Shown piece by piece: positions 54,362-64,000 of a stretch of 64,000 nt of DNA. The notes under the pieces are model-generated. The model did no database searches and had not been told where the DNA came from. It saw only the letters and a list, made by a program, of their open reading frames with translations. The number at the start of each line of letters is the position of its first letter. Positions within the stretch are counted from its first letter, which is position 1. Source of the stretch: Rubrivivax gelatinosus IL144 (GTDB taxonomy: Bacteria > Pseudomonadota > Gammaproteobacteria > Burkholderiales > Burkholderiaceae_C); assembly GCF_000284255.1 (NCBI RefSeq), contig NC_017075.1, positions 1,860,001 to 1,924,000 on the forward strand, read 5' to 3'. The position numbers were made by a program, and so were the translations under genes.

Positions 54362-56956
54362 ATGGGTGCACCCGAATCTTTTGAATCTCCCGATCTCGAC
54401 CCGCAGGAAACGCGGGAATGGCTGGAAGCGCTGCAGGCGGTCGTCGCCGACGCGGGGCCCGAGCGCGGCCTGTTCCTGCTCGAGCAGCTCGAGCGCCAGG
54501 CCCAGCAGCTGGGCGTCGTGCCGCACGTGCCGCCGTACTCGGCCTACCGCAACACGATCCCGCTGGAGCGCCAGGGCGCCTACCCGGGCGACCTGCGCCT
54601 CGAGGAGCGGCTGACCGCCGTCCTGCGCTGGAACGCGCTGGCGATGGTCGTGCGCGCCAACGAGGCCTACGGCGAGCTCGGCGGTCACATCGCCAGTTAT
54701 GCCTCGGCCGCCGAGATCTTCGAGGTCGGCTTCAACCACTTCTTCCGCGGCAGCGCCGACGGCCAGTCGGGCGACCTCGTCTTCTTCCAGCCGCATTCGG
54801 CGCCGGGCATCTACGCCCGCGCCTTCCTCGAAGGGCGGCTGAGCGAGGAGCAGCTCGCCAACTATCGCCAGGAGATCGCCGGGCCCGGGCTGTGCTCGTA
54901 CCCGCACCCCTGGCTGATGCCCGAGTTCTGGCAGTTCCCCACCGGCTCGATGGGCCTGGGGCCGCTGAACGCCGTCTGGCAGGCGCGTTTCATGCGCTAC
55001 CTGCAGGCGCGCGGGCTGCTGCAGAGCGAGGGCCGGCGCGTCTGGGGCGTGTTCGGCGACGGCGAGATGGACGAGCCCGAGTCGATTGCCGGCCTGACGC
55101 TGGCCGCGCGCGAGCAGCTCGACAACCTGTGTTTCGTCGTCAACTGCAACCTGCAGCGCCTGGACGGCCCGGTGCGCGGCAACGGCCAGATCATCCAGGA
55201 GCTGGAGTCGCTGTTCAAAGGCGCCGGCTGGAACGTCATCAAGGTGCTGTGGGGCAGCGACTGGGACGCGCTATTCGCGCGCGACACCCAGCACGTGCTG
55301 CTGAAGGCGCTGGCCGGCACCGTCGACGGCCAGTACCAGACGCTGGGCGCCAACGACGGCGCCTACAACATCGAGCACTTCTTCCGCGTGAACCCCGAGG
55401 TGCAGCGGCTGGTGGCGCACATGAGCCCGGCCGAGATCGACGCGCTCAAGCGTGGCGGCCACGACCTGCGCAAGCTGCACGCCGCCTTCGCCGCGGCCCA
55501 GGCGCACCGCGGCCGCCCGACCGTCATCCTGGCCAAGACCAAGAAGGGCTTCGGCATGGGCGGCGCCGGCGAGAGCCGCATGACCGCGCACCAGGCCAAG
55601 AAGCTCGACGTCGAGGCGTTGAAGGCCTTCCGCGACCGCTTCGCCTTGCCGCTGGACGACGCCGACGTCGCGGCGCTGAAGTTCTTCAAGCCCGCCGACG
55701 ACAGCCCCGAGATGCGTTATCTGCGCGAGCGCCGCGCCGCGCTCGGCGGGCCGCTGCCGCGGCGCAACGCCGCCGCGCCGGTGCTGCCGGTGCCGCCGCT
55801 GGCGGCCTGGGGCAGCTTCGCGCTCGATGCCGACGGCAAGGAGATGAGCACGACGATGGCCGCCGTGCGACTGCTCGGCGGCCTGCTGAAGGACCCGGTG
55901 CTCGGCCCGCGCGTCGTGCCCATCGTCGCCGACGAGGCGCGCACCTTCGGCATGGCGAGCCTGTTCCGCCAGATCGGCATCTACGCGCCCGGCGGCCAGC
56001 GCTACGAGCCCGAGGACGCGGCCTCGATGCTGTACTACCGCGAGTCGGCCGACGGCCAGCTGCTGGAAGAGGGCATCAACGAAGCCGGCGCGATGAGCTC
56101 GTGGATCGCCGCGGCGACGAGCTACGCGGTGCACGGCCTGCCGATGCTGCCGGTCTACATCTACTACTCGATGTTCGGCTTCCAGCGTGTCGGCGACCTG
56201 ATCTGGGCCGCCGCCGACCAGCGCGCGCGCGGCTTCCTGTTCGGCGCCACCGCCGGCCGCACGACGCTGGGCGGCGAAGGCCTGCAGCACCAGGACGGCT
56301 CCAGCCTGGTCGTCGCCGCCACCGTGCCGACCTGCCGCGCCTGGGACCCGGCGCACGCAGGCGAGCTGGCGGTGATCCTGGAACACGGCCTGCAGCGCAT
56401 GCTGGTCGAGCAGCGCGACGAGTTCCACTACGTCACGCTGACCAACGAGAACGTCGCGATGCCCAGCCTGCCCGAAGGCGTGCGCGAGGACCTGCTGCGC
56501 GGCCTGTACCGGCTGGAGGCGCACGGCGACGGCCCGGCGCGGGTGCGGCTGGTCGGCTCGGGCGCCATCCTGCGCGAGGTGCAGGCCGCGGCGCGCACGC
56601 TGGCCGCCGAGCACGGCATCGCCTGCGAGGTGTTCAGCGCCACCAGCTTCTCCGAGCTGGCGCGCGAGGCGGCCGAATGCCGGCGCCTGGACCGGATCGA
56701 GCCGCAGGATGCGCCGCGCGTCTCGCACGTCGAGCGCCTGCTGGCCGGCGACGCGCCGGTGGTCGCGGCCACCGACTACGTGCGCGCCTGGCCGCAGCTG
56801 ATCGCCGAGTACGTCGACGCGCGTTACGTCACGCTGGGCACCGACGGCTTCGGCCGCAGCGACACGCGCCGGCGCCTGCGCGAGTTCTTCGAGGTCGACG
56901 CTGCGAGCATCGTGCAGGCTGCGCTGCAGGCGCTGCGCCGGCCGCGGCGGGGCTGA
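54362..56956 (+). CDS. aceE: Pyruvate dehydrogenase E1, homodimeric type
   Basis: The 864-residue thiamine-diphosphate enzyme decarboxylates pyruvate and acetylates the E2 lipoyl group. It starts at ATG 54362. Recognisable are SAYRNTIPLE, GHIASYASAAEIFEVGFNHFFRG, the ThDP motif GDGEMDEPES ending in NCNLQRLDGPVRGNG, and EGINEAGAMSSW with the cofactor Glu. No E2 or E3 gene is adjacent, which is odd since aceE is often followed by aceF. Its 3' end is closed by a strong hairpin. Confidence 0.95.
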   Translation: MGAPESFESPDLDPQETREWLEALQAVVADAGPERGLFLLEQLERQAQQLGVVPHVPPYSAYRNTIPLERQGAYPGDLRLEERLTAVLRWNALAMVVRANEAYGELGGHIASYASAAEIFEVGFNHFFRGSADGQSGDLVFFQPHSAPGIYARAFLEGRLSEEQLANYRQEIAGPGLCSYPHPWLMPEFWQFPTGSMGLGPLNAVWQARFMRYLQARGLLQSEGRRVWGVFGDGEMDEPESIAGLTLAAREQLDNLCFVVNCNLQRLDGPVRGNGQIIQELESLFKGAGWNVIKVLWGSDWDALFARDTQHVLLKALAGTVDGQYQTLGANDGAYNIEHFFRVNPEVQRLVAHMSPAEIDALKRGGHDLRKLHAAFAAAQAHRGRPTVILAKTKKGFGMGGAGESRMTAHQAKKLDVEALKAFRDRFALPLDDADVAALKFFKPADDSPEMRYLRERRAALGGPLPRRNAAAPVLPVPPLAAWGSFALDADGKEMSTTMAAVRLLGGLLKDPVLGPRVVPIVADEARTFGMASLFRQIGIYAPGGQRYEPEDAASMLYYRESADGQLLEEGINEAGAMSSWIAAATSYAVHGLPMLPVYIYYSMFGFQRVGDLIWAAADQRARGFLFGATAGRTTLGGEGLQHQDGSSLVVAATVPTCRAWDPAHAGELAVILEHGLQRMLVEQRDEFHYVTLTNENVAMPSLPEGVREDLLRGLYRLEAHGDGPARVRLVGSGAILREVQAAARTLAAEHGIACEVFSATSFSELAREAAECRRLDRIEPQDAPRVSHVERLLAGDAPVVAATDYVRAWPQLIAEYVDARYVTLGTDGFGRSDTRRRLREFFEVDAASIVQAALQALRRPRRG

Positions 56957-56960
56957 ATAC

Positions 56961-56992
56961 GACGACGCCCGGGTCGCGGCCCGGGCGTCGTC
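56961..56992. terminator. Strong hairpin after aceE
   Basis: A perfect 13-bp stem GACGACGCCCGGG (56961-56973) pairs with 56980-56992 around a six-base loop. Only a very short T run follows. It lies four bases past the aceE stop and 30 bases before the small minus-strand ORF end, so it may act in both directions. Confidence 0.75.
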
Positions 56993-57022
56993 TTCACCGG
57001 GCCTCTCGGGGCCCGGAACCGG

Positions 57023-57142
57023 TCACAGGTTCAGCGCATACGGCAGCAGCGGCACCAGGGCGATGGCGGCGCTGGCCAGCATCGCCAGGCGGTCGAGCTG
57101 GCGCAGTTCGGTCTCTTTGGCAACGGCAGTTTCGTGACGCAT
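57023..57142 (-). CDS. 39-residue single-pass small membrane protein
   Basis: From ATG 57142 the product is a charged helix (KETELRQLDRL) followed by one hydrophobic segment (MLASAAIALVPLLPYALNL). GGAG lies 9 bases upstream. It is well below usual gene-finding length limits. The good ribosome site and amphipathic-then-membrane layout support a real gene. Function is unknown. Confidence 0.5.
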   Translation of the reverse strand: MRHETAVAKETELRQLDRLAMLASAAIALVPLLPYALNL

Positions 57143-57344
57143 GGCAGTTTCTCCGACGGTAGGTGAGGGACGCTAGAGGCAGACAAACGCGCTGGTCATT
57201 TGGTGACTGCGCGGTCACGAAATATACGGGTCGGGCAAAACCGCGTCGGACGGCTGTTTCTTGCCCGTGCGGGTGGTACGGGCATCGTGCGGCAGCGCGG
57301 CACCCGCTCGCGCTCCTCGGTGAGCCGTCTGTCCGACGAAGCAC

Positions 57345-57375
57345 TTGCGGAACCTTCGCCAAAGCGTGCTATAGT
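57345..57375 (+). promoter_or_regulatory. Sigma70-like promoter for tRNA-Thr
   Basis: TTGCGG (57345-57350) and a good TATAGT (57370-57375) are spaced by 19 bases. The -10 ends 14 bases before the tRNA 5' end. Confidence 0.55.
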
Positions 57376-57389
57376 CATGGGCTTACGCC

Positions 57390-57465
57390 GCCGGTGTAGC
57401 TCAGTTGGTAGAGCAGCGCATTCGTAATGCGAAGGTCGGGAGTTCGACTCTCTTCACCGGCACCA
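57390..57465 (+). tRNA. tRNA-Thr (anticodon CGU)
   Basis: A 76-base cloverleaf: acceptor GCCGGTG pairs with CACCGGC, D-arm AGCTCAGTTGGTAGAGC, anticodon stem GCATT-CGT-AATGC, T-arm GTTCGACTC, encoded CCA. It reads ACG threonine codons. Confidence 0.95.
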
Positions 57466-57471
57466 AACAGC

Positions 57472-57502
57472 AAAAAGGCCTGGCTTCCCGCCAGGCCTTT
57501 TT
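57472..57502. terminator. Rho-independent terminator, probably bidirectional
   Basis: AAAAAGGCCTGGC pairs with GCCAGGCCTTTTT around loop TTCCC: a 13-bp stem with A and T tracts on either side. It ends both the tRNA-Thr transcript (plus) and the MBL-fold gene (minus). Confidence 0.93.
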
Positions 57503-57512
57503 CGTTTGCGTC

Positions 57513-58400
57513 TCAGAGCCGGTCGAGCGGGATCTTCAGGTAGCGCACGCCGTTGTCCTCGGGCGGCGGCAGGTGGCCGGCGCGCATGTTGACCTGGACG
57601 GCCGGCAGCATCAGCGAGGGCAGGCGCAGCGTGGCGTCGCGCGCCCGGCGCATGGCGACGAAGTCCGCCTCCTCGATGCCGTCGCGCACGTGCAGGTTGG
57701 CGTCGCGCTGTTCGCCGACGGTCGTGAAGGCGAGAGCGTCGCGACCCGGCGGCGGGTAGTCGTGGCACAGGTACAACCGGGTCGGCCTGGGCAGCGCGAG
57801 CAGCCTGCGGATCGAGCGGTACAGCGTCGCGGCGTCGCCGCCGGGGAAGTCGCAGCGCGCGGTGCCGACGTCCGGCGCGAACAGCGTGTCGCCGACGAAG
57901 ACGGCGCAGCCGTCTCCGGACGCGACGACATAGCTCACGCAGGCCGGCGTGTGGCCGGGCGTGTGCAGCACCGTGACCGGCAGCGAGCCGATCTCGAAAC
58001 GCTCGCCGTCGTCGAACAGGTGGTCGAACTGGCGGCCGTCGCGCGCGAAGCCCGGCCCGGCGTTGAACAAGTCGCCGAAGATGCGCTGCACGGCCGTGAT
58101 CTGGCGTCCGATCGCCACCCGGCCGCCGAGCCGGCGCTGCAGGTACGGCGCTGCCGAGAGGTGGTCGGCATGCACGTGCGTCTCCAGCAGCCATTGCACG
58201 CGTGCACCGAGCGCCTGAACGCGGGCGATCAGGCGCTCGGCCGAGTCGGTGGAGGTCCGTCCCGACGCCGCGTCGTAGTCGAGCACGCAGTCGACGATGG
58301 CGCAGTGCCCGCTGGATCGGTCGAGCACGAGATGGCTGCAGGTCGAGGTGGCGCTGTCGATCAGCGATTCGACGTGCAGCGCGGCGGCAGGATCGTTCAC
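57513..58400 (-). CDS. MBL-fold metallo-hydrolase, ETHE1/Blh-like
   Basis: This 295-residue metallo-beta-lactamase-fold protein has the metal motif THVHADH, later HTPGHTP, GDTLF and CHDY ligands. The layout is close to persulfide dioxygenase-like (ETHE1/Blh) hydrolases, including ADHLSAAPYLQRRLGGRVAIG. The substrate is not determined by sequence. Confidence 0.88.
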   Translation of the reverse strand: MNDPAAALHVESLIDSATSTCSHLVLDRSSGHCAIVDCVLDYDAASGRTSTDSAERLIARVQALGARVQWLLETHVHADHLSAAPYLQRRLGGRVAIGRQITAVQRIFGDLFNAGPGFARDGRQFDHLFDDGERFEIGSLPVTVLHTPGHTPACVSYVVASGDGCAVFVGDTLFAPDVGTARCDFPGGDAATLYRSIRRLLALPRPTRLYLCHDYPPPGRDALAFTTVGEQRDANLHVRDGIEEADFVAMRRARDATLRLPSLMLPAVQVNMRAGHLPPPEDNGVRYLKIPLDRL

Positions 58401-58512
58401 GAGCGCGGGCTCCCCGGCGGGCCGCGCGGCGGCGGCGGTGGCCCATGCTAGCGAGGAGCGTGCCCGTGCCGGGCCGGCACGACTGCGGAGGCCTCGCGCG
58501 CCGCTGACGGGC

Positions 58513-59168
58513 TCAGCGCAGGTCGTCCAGCAGTGCCAGCCCGCCGTCGCGTGCCGCGGTGCGTGCGGCGTCCAGGGTGCCGAGGCTGGCGCCGATGTTC
58601 AACGCGCCCGGGTAGCGCTTGGCGACGAAGGCGCGCAGCAGGCGGTCGTTGCTCGCGTCGTAGACCTCGACGGCGTAGCTCAGCGAGCCCGAGAGCGAAC
58701 CCTGTTCGTCGTAGGCGCTCTTGATCGAGTTGCGGATCAGCCCGATCGGCAGCACCTTGGTCAGCGTCGCCAGCACCGGCGTGTTCTTCTCGAAGCCGGT
58801 GAGCGTCAGGCGCAGCTTCAGCGTGCGCGGGCCCGGCTCGTCGACGATCGTGTAGCGGCGGCGCAGCGCGGCCTCGAAGGAGCTGCGCAGCGCCGCCATC
58901 ACCTGGCGCTTGTCGTCGTCGCTGGCGTCGCCGAACTGCGCGTCGGCGCCGGCGTACAGCACCACCGGCTGCAGCAGCACGCGCGTGTAGTCGTTCCAGC
59001 GGGCATCGCTGGCCCGGAAGGAGTAGGGCTGGCGCGGGTCGGCGCCCGCGGGGCTGGGCGCGAGATCGGCGGCCGAGGCCAGCGCCGTCCGCGGCAGCGG
59101 GCGATCGGGCGTCGCGCAGCCGGCCAGCACGAAGGCCGCGCACAGCAGCGCGGCGGTGCCGTGCGCGC

Positions 59169-59175
<7 letters not shown>
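58513..59175 (-). CDS. DUF3313-like lipoprotein
   Basis: This 220-residue protein opens with a lipoprotein signal peptide ending VLAGCATP. A GTG start (59175) overlaps the KAS III-like stop by 7 bases. The mature part alternates strands and helices and ends LDAARTAARDGGLALLDDLR, resembling DUF3313-type outer-membrane-linked lipoproteins. The overlap suggests co-expression with the upstream enzyme. Confidence 0.72.
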
Positions 59176-60290
<1,115 letters not shown>

Positions 60291-60421
60291 GGGTGTGTGA
60301 CGGGGTGATGAACGGGCAAACGCGCCAGTGTAGAGCCGCAGGCACCGTCGCGGTGCGCTGCGGTTCGAGTCTCCGCTCCAGAGCCGTTGCGCCGGCTGTC
60401 CGGCCGGGCCACGATGGCCGC

Positions 60422-61129
60422 ATGGCGACACCGACCGAGCCCCAGGCCGACGTCCCGGCGGCGCATCGACGCCTGGAAGAGCACGAACAGGCGCGCTGGC
60501 AGGACTTCTACGCCGACCGCAGCCGCAACCGTCCGTTCTTCGTCGACGAGCCCGACGAGAACCTCGTCGACTGGTGCCGGCGCGGCTGGCTCGCACCGGG
60601 CGCGGCGCTGGACGTCGGCTGCGGCAACGGCCGCAACGCGGTCTTCCTGGCCGAACAGGGATTTGTCGTGCAGGGTGTGGAGCTGTCGGCGCAGGCGCTG
60701 GCCTGGGCCGCCGAGACGGCGCAGCGCCGTGGCGTCGAGCTCCAGCTCCGGCAGGCCTCGATCTTCGAGCAGCCGCCCGCTCCCGCAAGCCTCGATCTCG
60801 TCTACGACTCCGGCTGCTTCCACCACATCGCCCCGCACCGTCGGCAGGACTACGTCGCCTTGCTCGCTCGCGCGCTGCGCCCCGGCGGCCGGCTCGGGCT
60901 GGTCTGCTTCAGGCCGGAAGGCGGCAGCGGCCTCGACGACGAGCAGGTCTACCGCCAGGGTTCGCTCGGCGGTGGCCTGGGCTACGATGAAAGCACGTTG
61001 CGCACGCTGTGGGGCGAGGCCTTCGAGATCATCGAGCTGCGCCGCATGCACGAGCCGCCGGCGGGCGCCGCCTTGTTCGGTCTGGGCTGCCTGTGGGCGA
61101 TGCTGGCGCGCCTCAAGCCAATCCCGTGA
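60422..61129 (+). CDS. Class I SAM-dependent methyltransferase
   Basis: This 235-residue protein has motif I LDVGCGNGRNAVFL, then VELSAQALAWA and DLVYDSGCFHHIAPHRR, and a GGRLGLVCF strand. These resemble thiopurine/tellurite-type small methyltransferases. Substrate is unknown. The start is the ATG at 60422. Its 3' end overlaps the convergent ABC permease by 17 bases. Confidence 0.85.
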   Translation: MATPTEPQADVPAAHRRLEEHEQARWQDFYADRSRNRPFFVDEPDENLVDWCRRGWLAPGAALDVGCGNGRNAVFLAEQGFVVQGVELSAQALAWAAETAQRRGVELQLRQASIFEQPPAPASLDLVYDSGCFHHIAPHRRQDYVALLARALRPGGRLGLVCFRPEGGSGLDDEQVYRQGSLGGGLGYDESTLRTLWGEAFEIIELRRMHEPPAGAALFGLGCLWAMLARLKPIP

Positions 61130-62246
61130 TCGACTCGCGGAAACGCTTCAGCGAGATCCCGAACAGCACGGTGCCGATCGCCGCGATCGCCAGCAGCTGC
61201 GGCCAGACGACGTCCAGCCCGGCACCGCGGTAGAGCACGGCCTGCGCGGCGGCGACGAAGTGTGTCGTCGGCGCCGCGAGCATCACGTCCTGCACCAGCG
61301 CCGGCATGCTCTCGCGCGGCGTGACGCCGCCGGACAGCAGCTGCAGCGGCAGCAGCACCAGCACCAGCAGCATGCCGAAGCGCGGCATCGAGCGCGCCAT
61401 CGTCGCCAGGAAGATGCCCAGCGAGGTGGTGGCGAACAGGTGCAGCGCCGCGGCCAGCAGGAACACCGCGACCGAACCTTCGACCGGCACCTGCAGCACA
61501 CGCTGCACGACGAAGGCCAGCGAGAACCAGGCCGCGCCCAGCACCACCAGGCCCATCGACCAGACCTTGGCGACCATGATCTGCGCCGGCGTCACCGGCA
61601 TCACCAGCAAATGCTCCAGCGTGCCGTGCTCGCGCTCGCGCAGCAGCGCCGCGCCGGTGAGGATGATCGACAGCATCGTGACGTTGTTGATCAGCTCCAT
61701 CAGCGAGCCGAACCACATCGACTCGAGGTTCGGGTTGAAGCGCATGCGCATCGCCAGCTCGACGCCGGTGGCCGCGCCGCCGCGCTGGCGGGCGACGAAC
61801 TCGGCGACCTCGGCGGCGACGATCTGCTGCACGTGGCCGCCGCCGGTGAAGGCCTGGCTGATGCGCGTCGCATCGACGTTGAGCTGCACCGCCGGCTTGC
61901 GCCCGGCGAGCACGTCGCGCTGGAAGCCCGGCGGGATGTCGAGCACGAAGGTGTAATCGCCGCGGTCCAGCGCCGGGTCGACCTCGGCGATCGTCAGCGG
62001 CGCCGGCGTGCGGAACTGCGGCGGGTAGAAGGCCTGGGTGATGCGCTGCGACAGCGGCGAATCGTCCTCGTCGACGATGGCGATCGTCGCGTGGTGCAGC
62101 GGCTCGGGCATCGCGGTGGCCGCGGCGTAGATCGCCACCGTGAAGGTGTAGGCGATCAGCGCCAGCATCATCGGGTCGCGCAGCAGGCTCCAGAACTCCT
62201 TGATGCCCAGGCGGTAGACGGTCGCGAACCAGTCTTTGCGCATCAT
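61113..62246 (-). CDS. ABC-2 type transporter permease
   Basis: This 377-residue ABC-2 permease has an N-terminal membrane helix ([19 protein letters not shown]). A large extracytoplasmic domain ([16 protein letters not shown] onwards) and five C-terminal helices follow, with [24 protein letters not shown], a hallmark of the YhhJ/YbhR group. Its ATG overlaps the RbbA-like stop by 4 bases. It forms an export system with that protein. Confidence 0.9.
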   Translation of the reverse strand: MMRKDWFATVYRLGIKEFWSLLRDPMMLALIAYTFTVAIYAAATAMPEPLHHATIAIVDEDDSPLSQRITQAFYPPQFRTPAPLTIAEVDPALDRGDYTFVLDIPPGFQRDVLAGRKPAVQLNVDATRISQAFTGGGHVQQIVAAEVAEFVARQRGGAATGVELAMRMRFNPNLESMWFGSLMELINNVTMLSIILTGAALLREREHGTLEHLLVMPVTPAQIMVAKVWSMGLVVLGAAWFSLAFVVQRVLQVPVEGSVAVFLLAAALHLFATTSLGIFLATMARSMPRFGMLLVLVLLPLQLLSGGVTPRESMPALVQDVMLAAPTTHFVAAAQAVLYRGAGLDVVWPQLLAIAAIGTVLFGISLKRFRESITGLA

Positions 62247-64000
62247 CTTTCCTGCTTCTTCAGCAACACCAGCGCCAGCCCCAGCACCACCGGCACCGTG
62301 AGCGCCAGCGCCCAGTACGACGGCGCCAGGTCCGCCGCGTCCAGCCCCTTGGCGAAGATGCCTCGGCTGATCGTCAGGAAGTGCGTCGCCGGGTAGACGC
62401 TGCCGATCACGCAGCCCAGGCCTTCGAGCGAGCTCGTCGGGTGGATCAGGCCGGAGAACTGCACCGCCGGCAGCACGGTGCCGATGATCGTGACGAACAT
62501 CGCCGCGACCTGCGTGTTCGTGAAGGTCGAGGCCAGCAGCCCGAAGCCGGTGGCGATGACGACGAACATCAGCGCCGCCAGTGCCAGCGACAGGAAGCTG
62601 CCGCTGATCGGCACGCCGAAGACGGCGACCGCCAGCACGCTCATCAGCACGAAGTTCAGCATTGCCAGCAGCACGTAGGGCAGTTGCTTGCCGAGCAGGA
62701 ACTCGGCGCGCGTGACCGGCGTGACGTAGAGGTTGACGATCGAGCCCAGCTCCTTCTCGCGCACCACCGACAGCGCCGCCAGCATCGACGGGATCATCAG
62801 CAGCAGCAGCGGGATCACCGCCGGCACCATCGCCGGCAGGCTGCGCACGTCGGGGTTGTAGCGATAGCGCAGCTCGATCGAGCTCGGCGCGGCCAGCGTC
62901 GCGCCCAGGCGCTCGCGGGCCTGCGTCGCCAGCCACTGCAGGTGCATGGCCTGGACGTAGCCGCGCACGGTCTCGGCGCGTGTCGGCATCGCGCCGTCGA
63001 TCCACACGCCCAGCGTCGGCGTGCGCCCGTGCAGCAGGTCGCGCTCGAAGCCGGGCGGGATCTCCACGGCCAGCGCGATCTCTCCGGCGCGCATGCGCCG
63101 GTCCATGTCGGCATGGCCGGCCAGCGGCGGTTTCTCGATGAAGTAGCGGCTGCCGGCGATCTGCAGCGCGTAGTCGTGGCTGAGCACGGTGTCGTCGCCG
63201 TCGAGCACGGCGAACGGCAGGTCCTCGACGTCCATGCTGATGCCGTAGCCGACGATGAACATCAGGATCGCCGTGCCCAGCAGCGCCAGCGTCGCGCGCA
63301 CCGGGTCGCGGCGCAGCTCCAGCGCCTCGCGCGAGCTGTAGCTCAGGAGCCGGCGCAGGCTGAACCAGGCGTGGCGTCTGGGCGCGGCCGCCGGCACCGG
63401 TGCCGGCGTGGTGGCCGGCTGCGGCGCGGCGGGCGCGGGTGCGGCGGCGGGTGGCGCGGCATCGCCGGCGGCTTCACGCAGCCAGGCGATGAAAGCCTGT
63501 TCCAGCGTCGCCGCGCCGCGGGCTTCGCGCAGCGCCTGCGGCCGGTCGCTGACCAGCACACGGCCGGCGTGCATCAGCGAGATGCGGTCGCAGCGCTCGG
63601 CCTCGTTCATGAAGTGCGTGGAGATGAAGATCGTCACGCGGTCGCGGCGCGCGAGTTCGATCAGCAGCTCCCAGAAGCGGTCGCGCGCGATCGGGTCGAC
63701 GCCCGAGGTCGGCTCGTCGAGGATCAGCAGCTCGGGCCGGTGGACCATCGCCACGGCCAGCGACAGGCGCTGGCGCATGCCCAGCGGCAGCTTCTCGGGC
63801 AGGGTCTCGGCTTCGGCCTGGAGGTCGAAGCGCTCCAGCATCTCGTCGACCCGCGCGCCGATCGCCTCCTCGGGCATCTGGAACAGGCGCGCGTGCAGCA
63901 CCAGGTTCTGGCGCACCGTCAGCTCGCCGTAGAGCGAGAAGGCCTGCGACATGTAGCCGACGCGCCGGCGCGTGCCGATGTCGGCGGCGTCGACCTCGTG
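62243..64000 (-). CDS. rbbA: RbbA-like ABC ATPase-permease fusion (5' end beyond window)
   Basis: The frame is open to the right edge, so the N-terminus and first Walker A are not visible; the first visible codons read HEVDAADIG. The visible 585 residues contain the end of an ATP-binding cassette ([45 protein letters not shown]). A Pro/Ala-rich linker and a full ABC-2 membrane domain follow ([23 protein letters not shown]). Fusion of cassette and permease in one chain is the RbbA/YhiH form. It is co-translated with the separate permease. Confidence 0.88.
   Translation of the reverse strand, partial: HEVDAADIGTRRRVGYMSQAFSLYGELTVRQNLVLHARLFQMPEEAIGARVDEMLERFDLQAEAETLPEKLPLGMRQRLSLAVAMVHRPELLILDEPTSGVDPIARDRFWELLIELARRDRVTIFISTHFMNEAERCDRISLMHAGRVLVSDRPQALREARGAATLEQAFIAWLREAAGDAAPPAAAPAPAAPQPATTPAPVPAAAPRRHAWFSLRRLLSYSSREALELRRDPVRATLALLGTAILMFIVGYGISMDVEDLPFAVLDGDDTVLSHDYALQIAGSRYFIEKPPLAGHADMDRRMRAGEIALAVEIPPGFERDLLHGRTPTLGVWIDGAMPTRAETVRGYVQAMHLQWLATQARERLGATLAAPSSIELRYRYNPDVRSLPAMVPAVIPLLLLMIPSMLAALSVVREKELGSIVNLYVTPVTRAEFLLGKQLPYVLLAMLNFVLMSVLAVAVFGVPISGSFLSLALAALMFVVIATGFGLLASTFTNTQVAAMFVTIIGTVLPAVQFSGLIHPTSSLEGLGCVIGSVYPATHFLTISRGIFAKGLDAADLAPSYWALALTVPVVLGLALVLLKKQER

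Noticed and set aside
54418..57162. 914-residue plus-strand open frame
   Set aside because: It is an alternative frame of aceE with an almost pure Arg/Ala/Gly/Pro translation.

Overview
The window looks like a chromosomal segment of a high-GC betaproteobacterium, probably order Burkholderiales. The right-hand third carries ordinary, very GC-rich chromosomal genes typical of that group: a homodimeric-type pyruvate dehydrogenase E1, SapC, ApaH, a DusC-like dihydrouridine synthase, an M17 aminopeptidase, an OmpR-type two-component pair and an RbbA-type ABC exporter. The taxon is an inference from gene content and composition.

The left two thirds (about 1-43300) read as a defence and mobile-element island. 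They end beside the 3' end of a tRNA-Ser(UGA) gene at 43312-43399, a classic island insertion point. From 1 to 13533 a tightly packed co-directional operon encodes a Wadjet/Mks-like SMC complex in the order SMC, KITE-like, kleisin-like, Toprim. It continues without a real gap into a TerB-domain membrane protein, a BrxD-like ATPase, an Lhr-like helicase and a second TerB_N/TerB_C protein. After a 400-bp gap, which holds a 21-bp palindrome and a frameshifted ribbon-helix-helix-like gene, comes a complete Zorya system, zorABCD (13936-22199). The joined Jet-like plus TerB/BrxD/Lhr operon is the best candidate for an undescribed system in the window.

From 22.2 to 25.7 kb there is debris: a decayed XRE-type regulator, a zinc-ribbon gene, a broken IS5-like transposase, an AT-rich GIY-YIG-like gene and an H-NS-like gene. 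From 25.7 to 32.8 kb there is an SOS module: imuA-imuB-dnaE2 under a LexA box, a divergent SOS-response-associated peptidase (SRAP), and a shortened DUF938 methyltransferase. From 33.1 to 36.6 kb lies a Gabija pair (gajA, gajB), followed by a nonsense-mutated tyrosine recombinase. From 37.9 to 42.6 kb there are a small secreted Cys-rich protein, a matrix-metalloproteinase-like protein with six 59-residue repeats, a small Cys-containing protein and an AbiU2/HEPN-like protein. Two inverted copies of a 150-bp intergenic repeat flank this stretch together with the Gabija pair.

From 43.4 to 64 kb the genes are housekeeping: apaH, a CNNM/CorC-type membrane protein with sapC, dusC, an M17 aminopeptidase, a DUF4397 lipoprotein, a response regulator and kinase pair, aceE with a strong terminator, tRNA-Thr(CGU), a metallo-beta-lactamase-fold hydrolase, a KAS III-like enzyme with a lipoprotein, a methyltransferase, and an ABC exporter that runs off the right edge.
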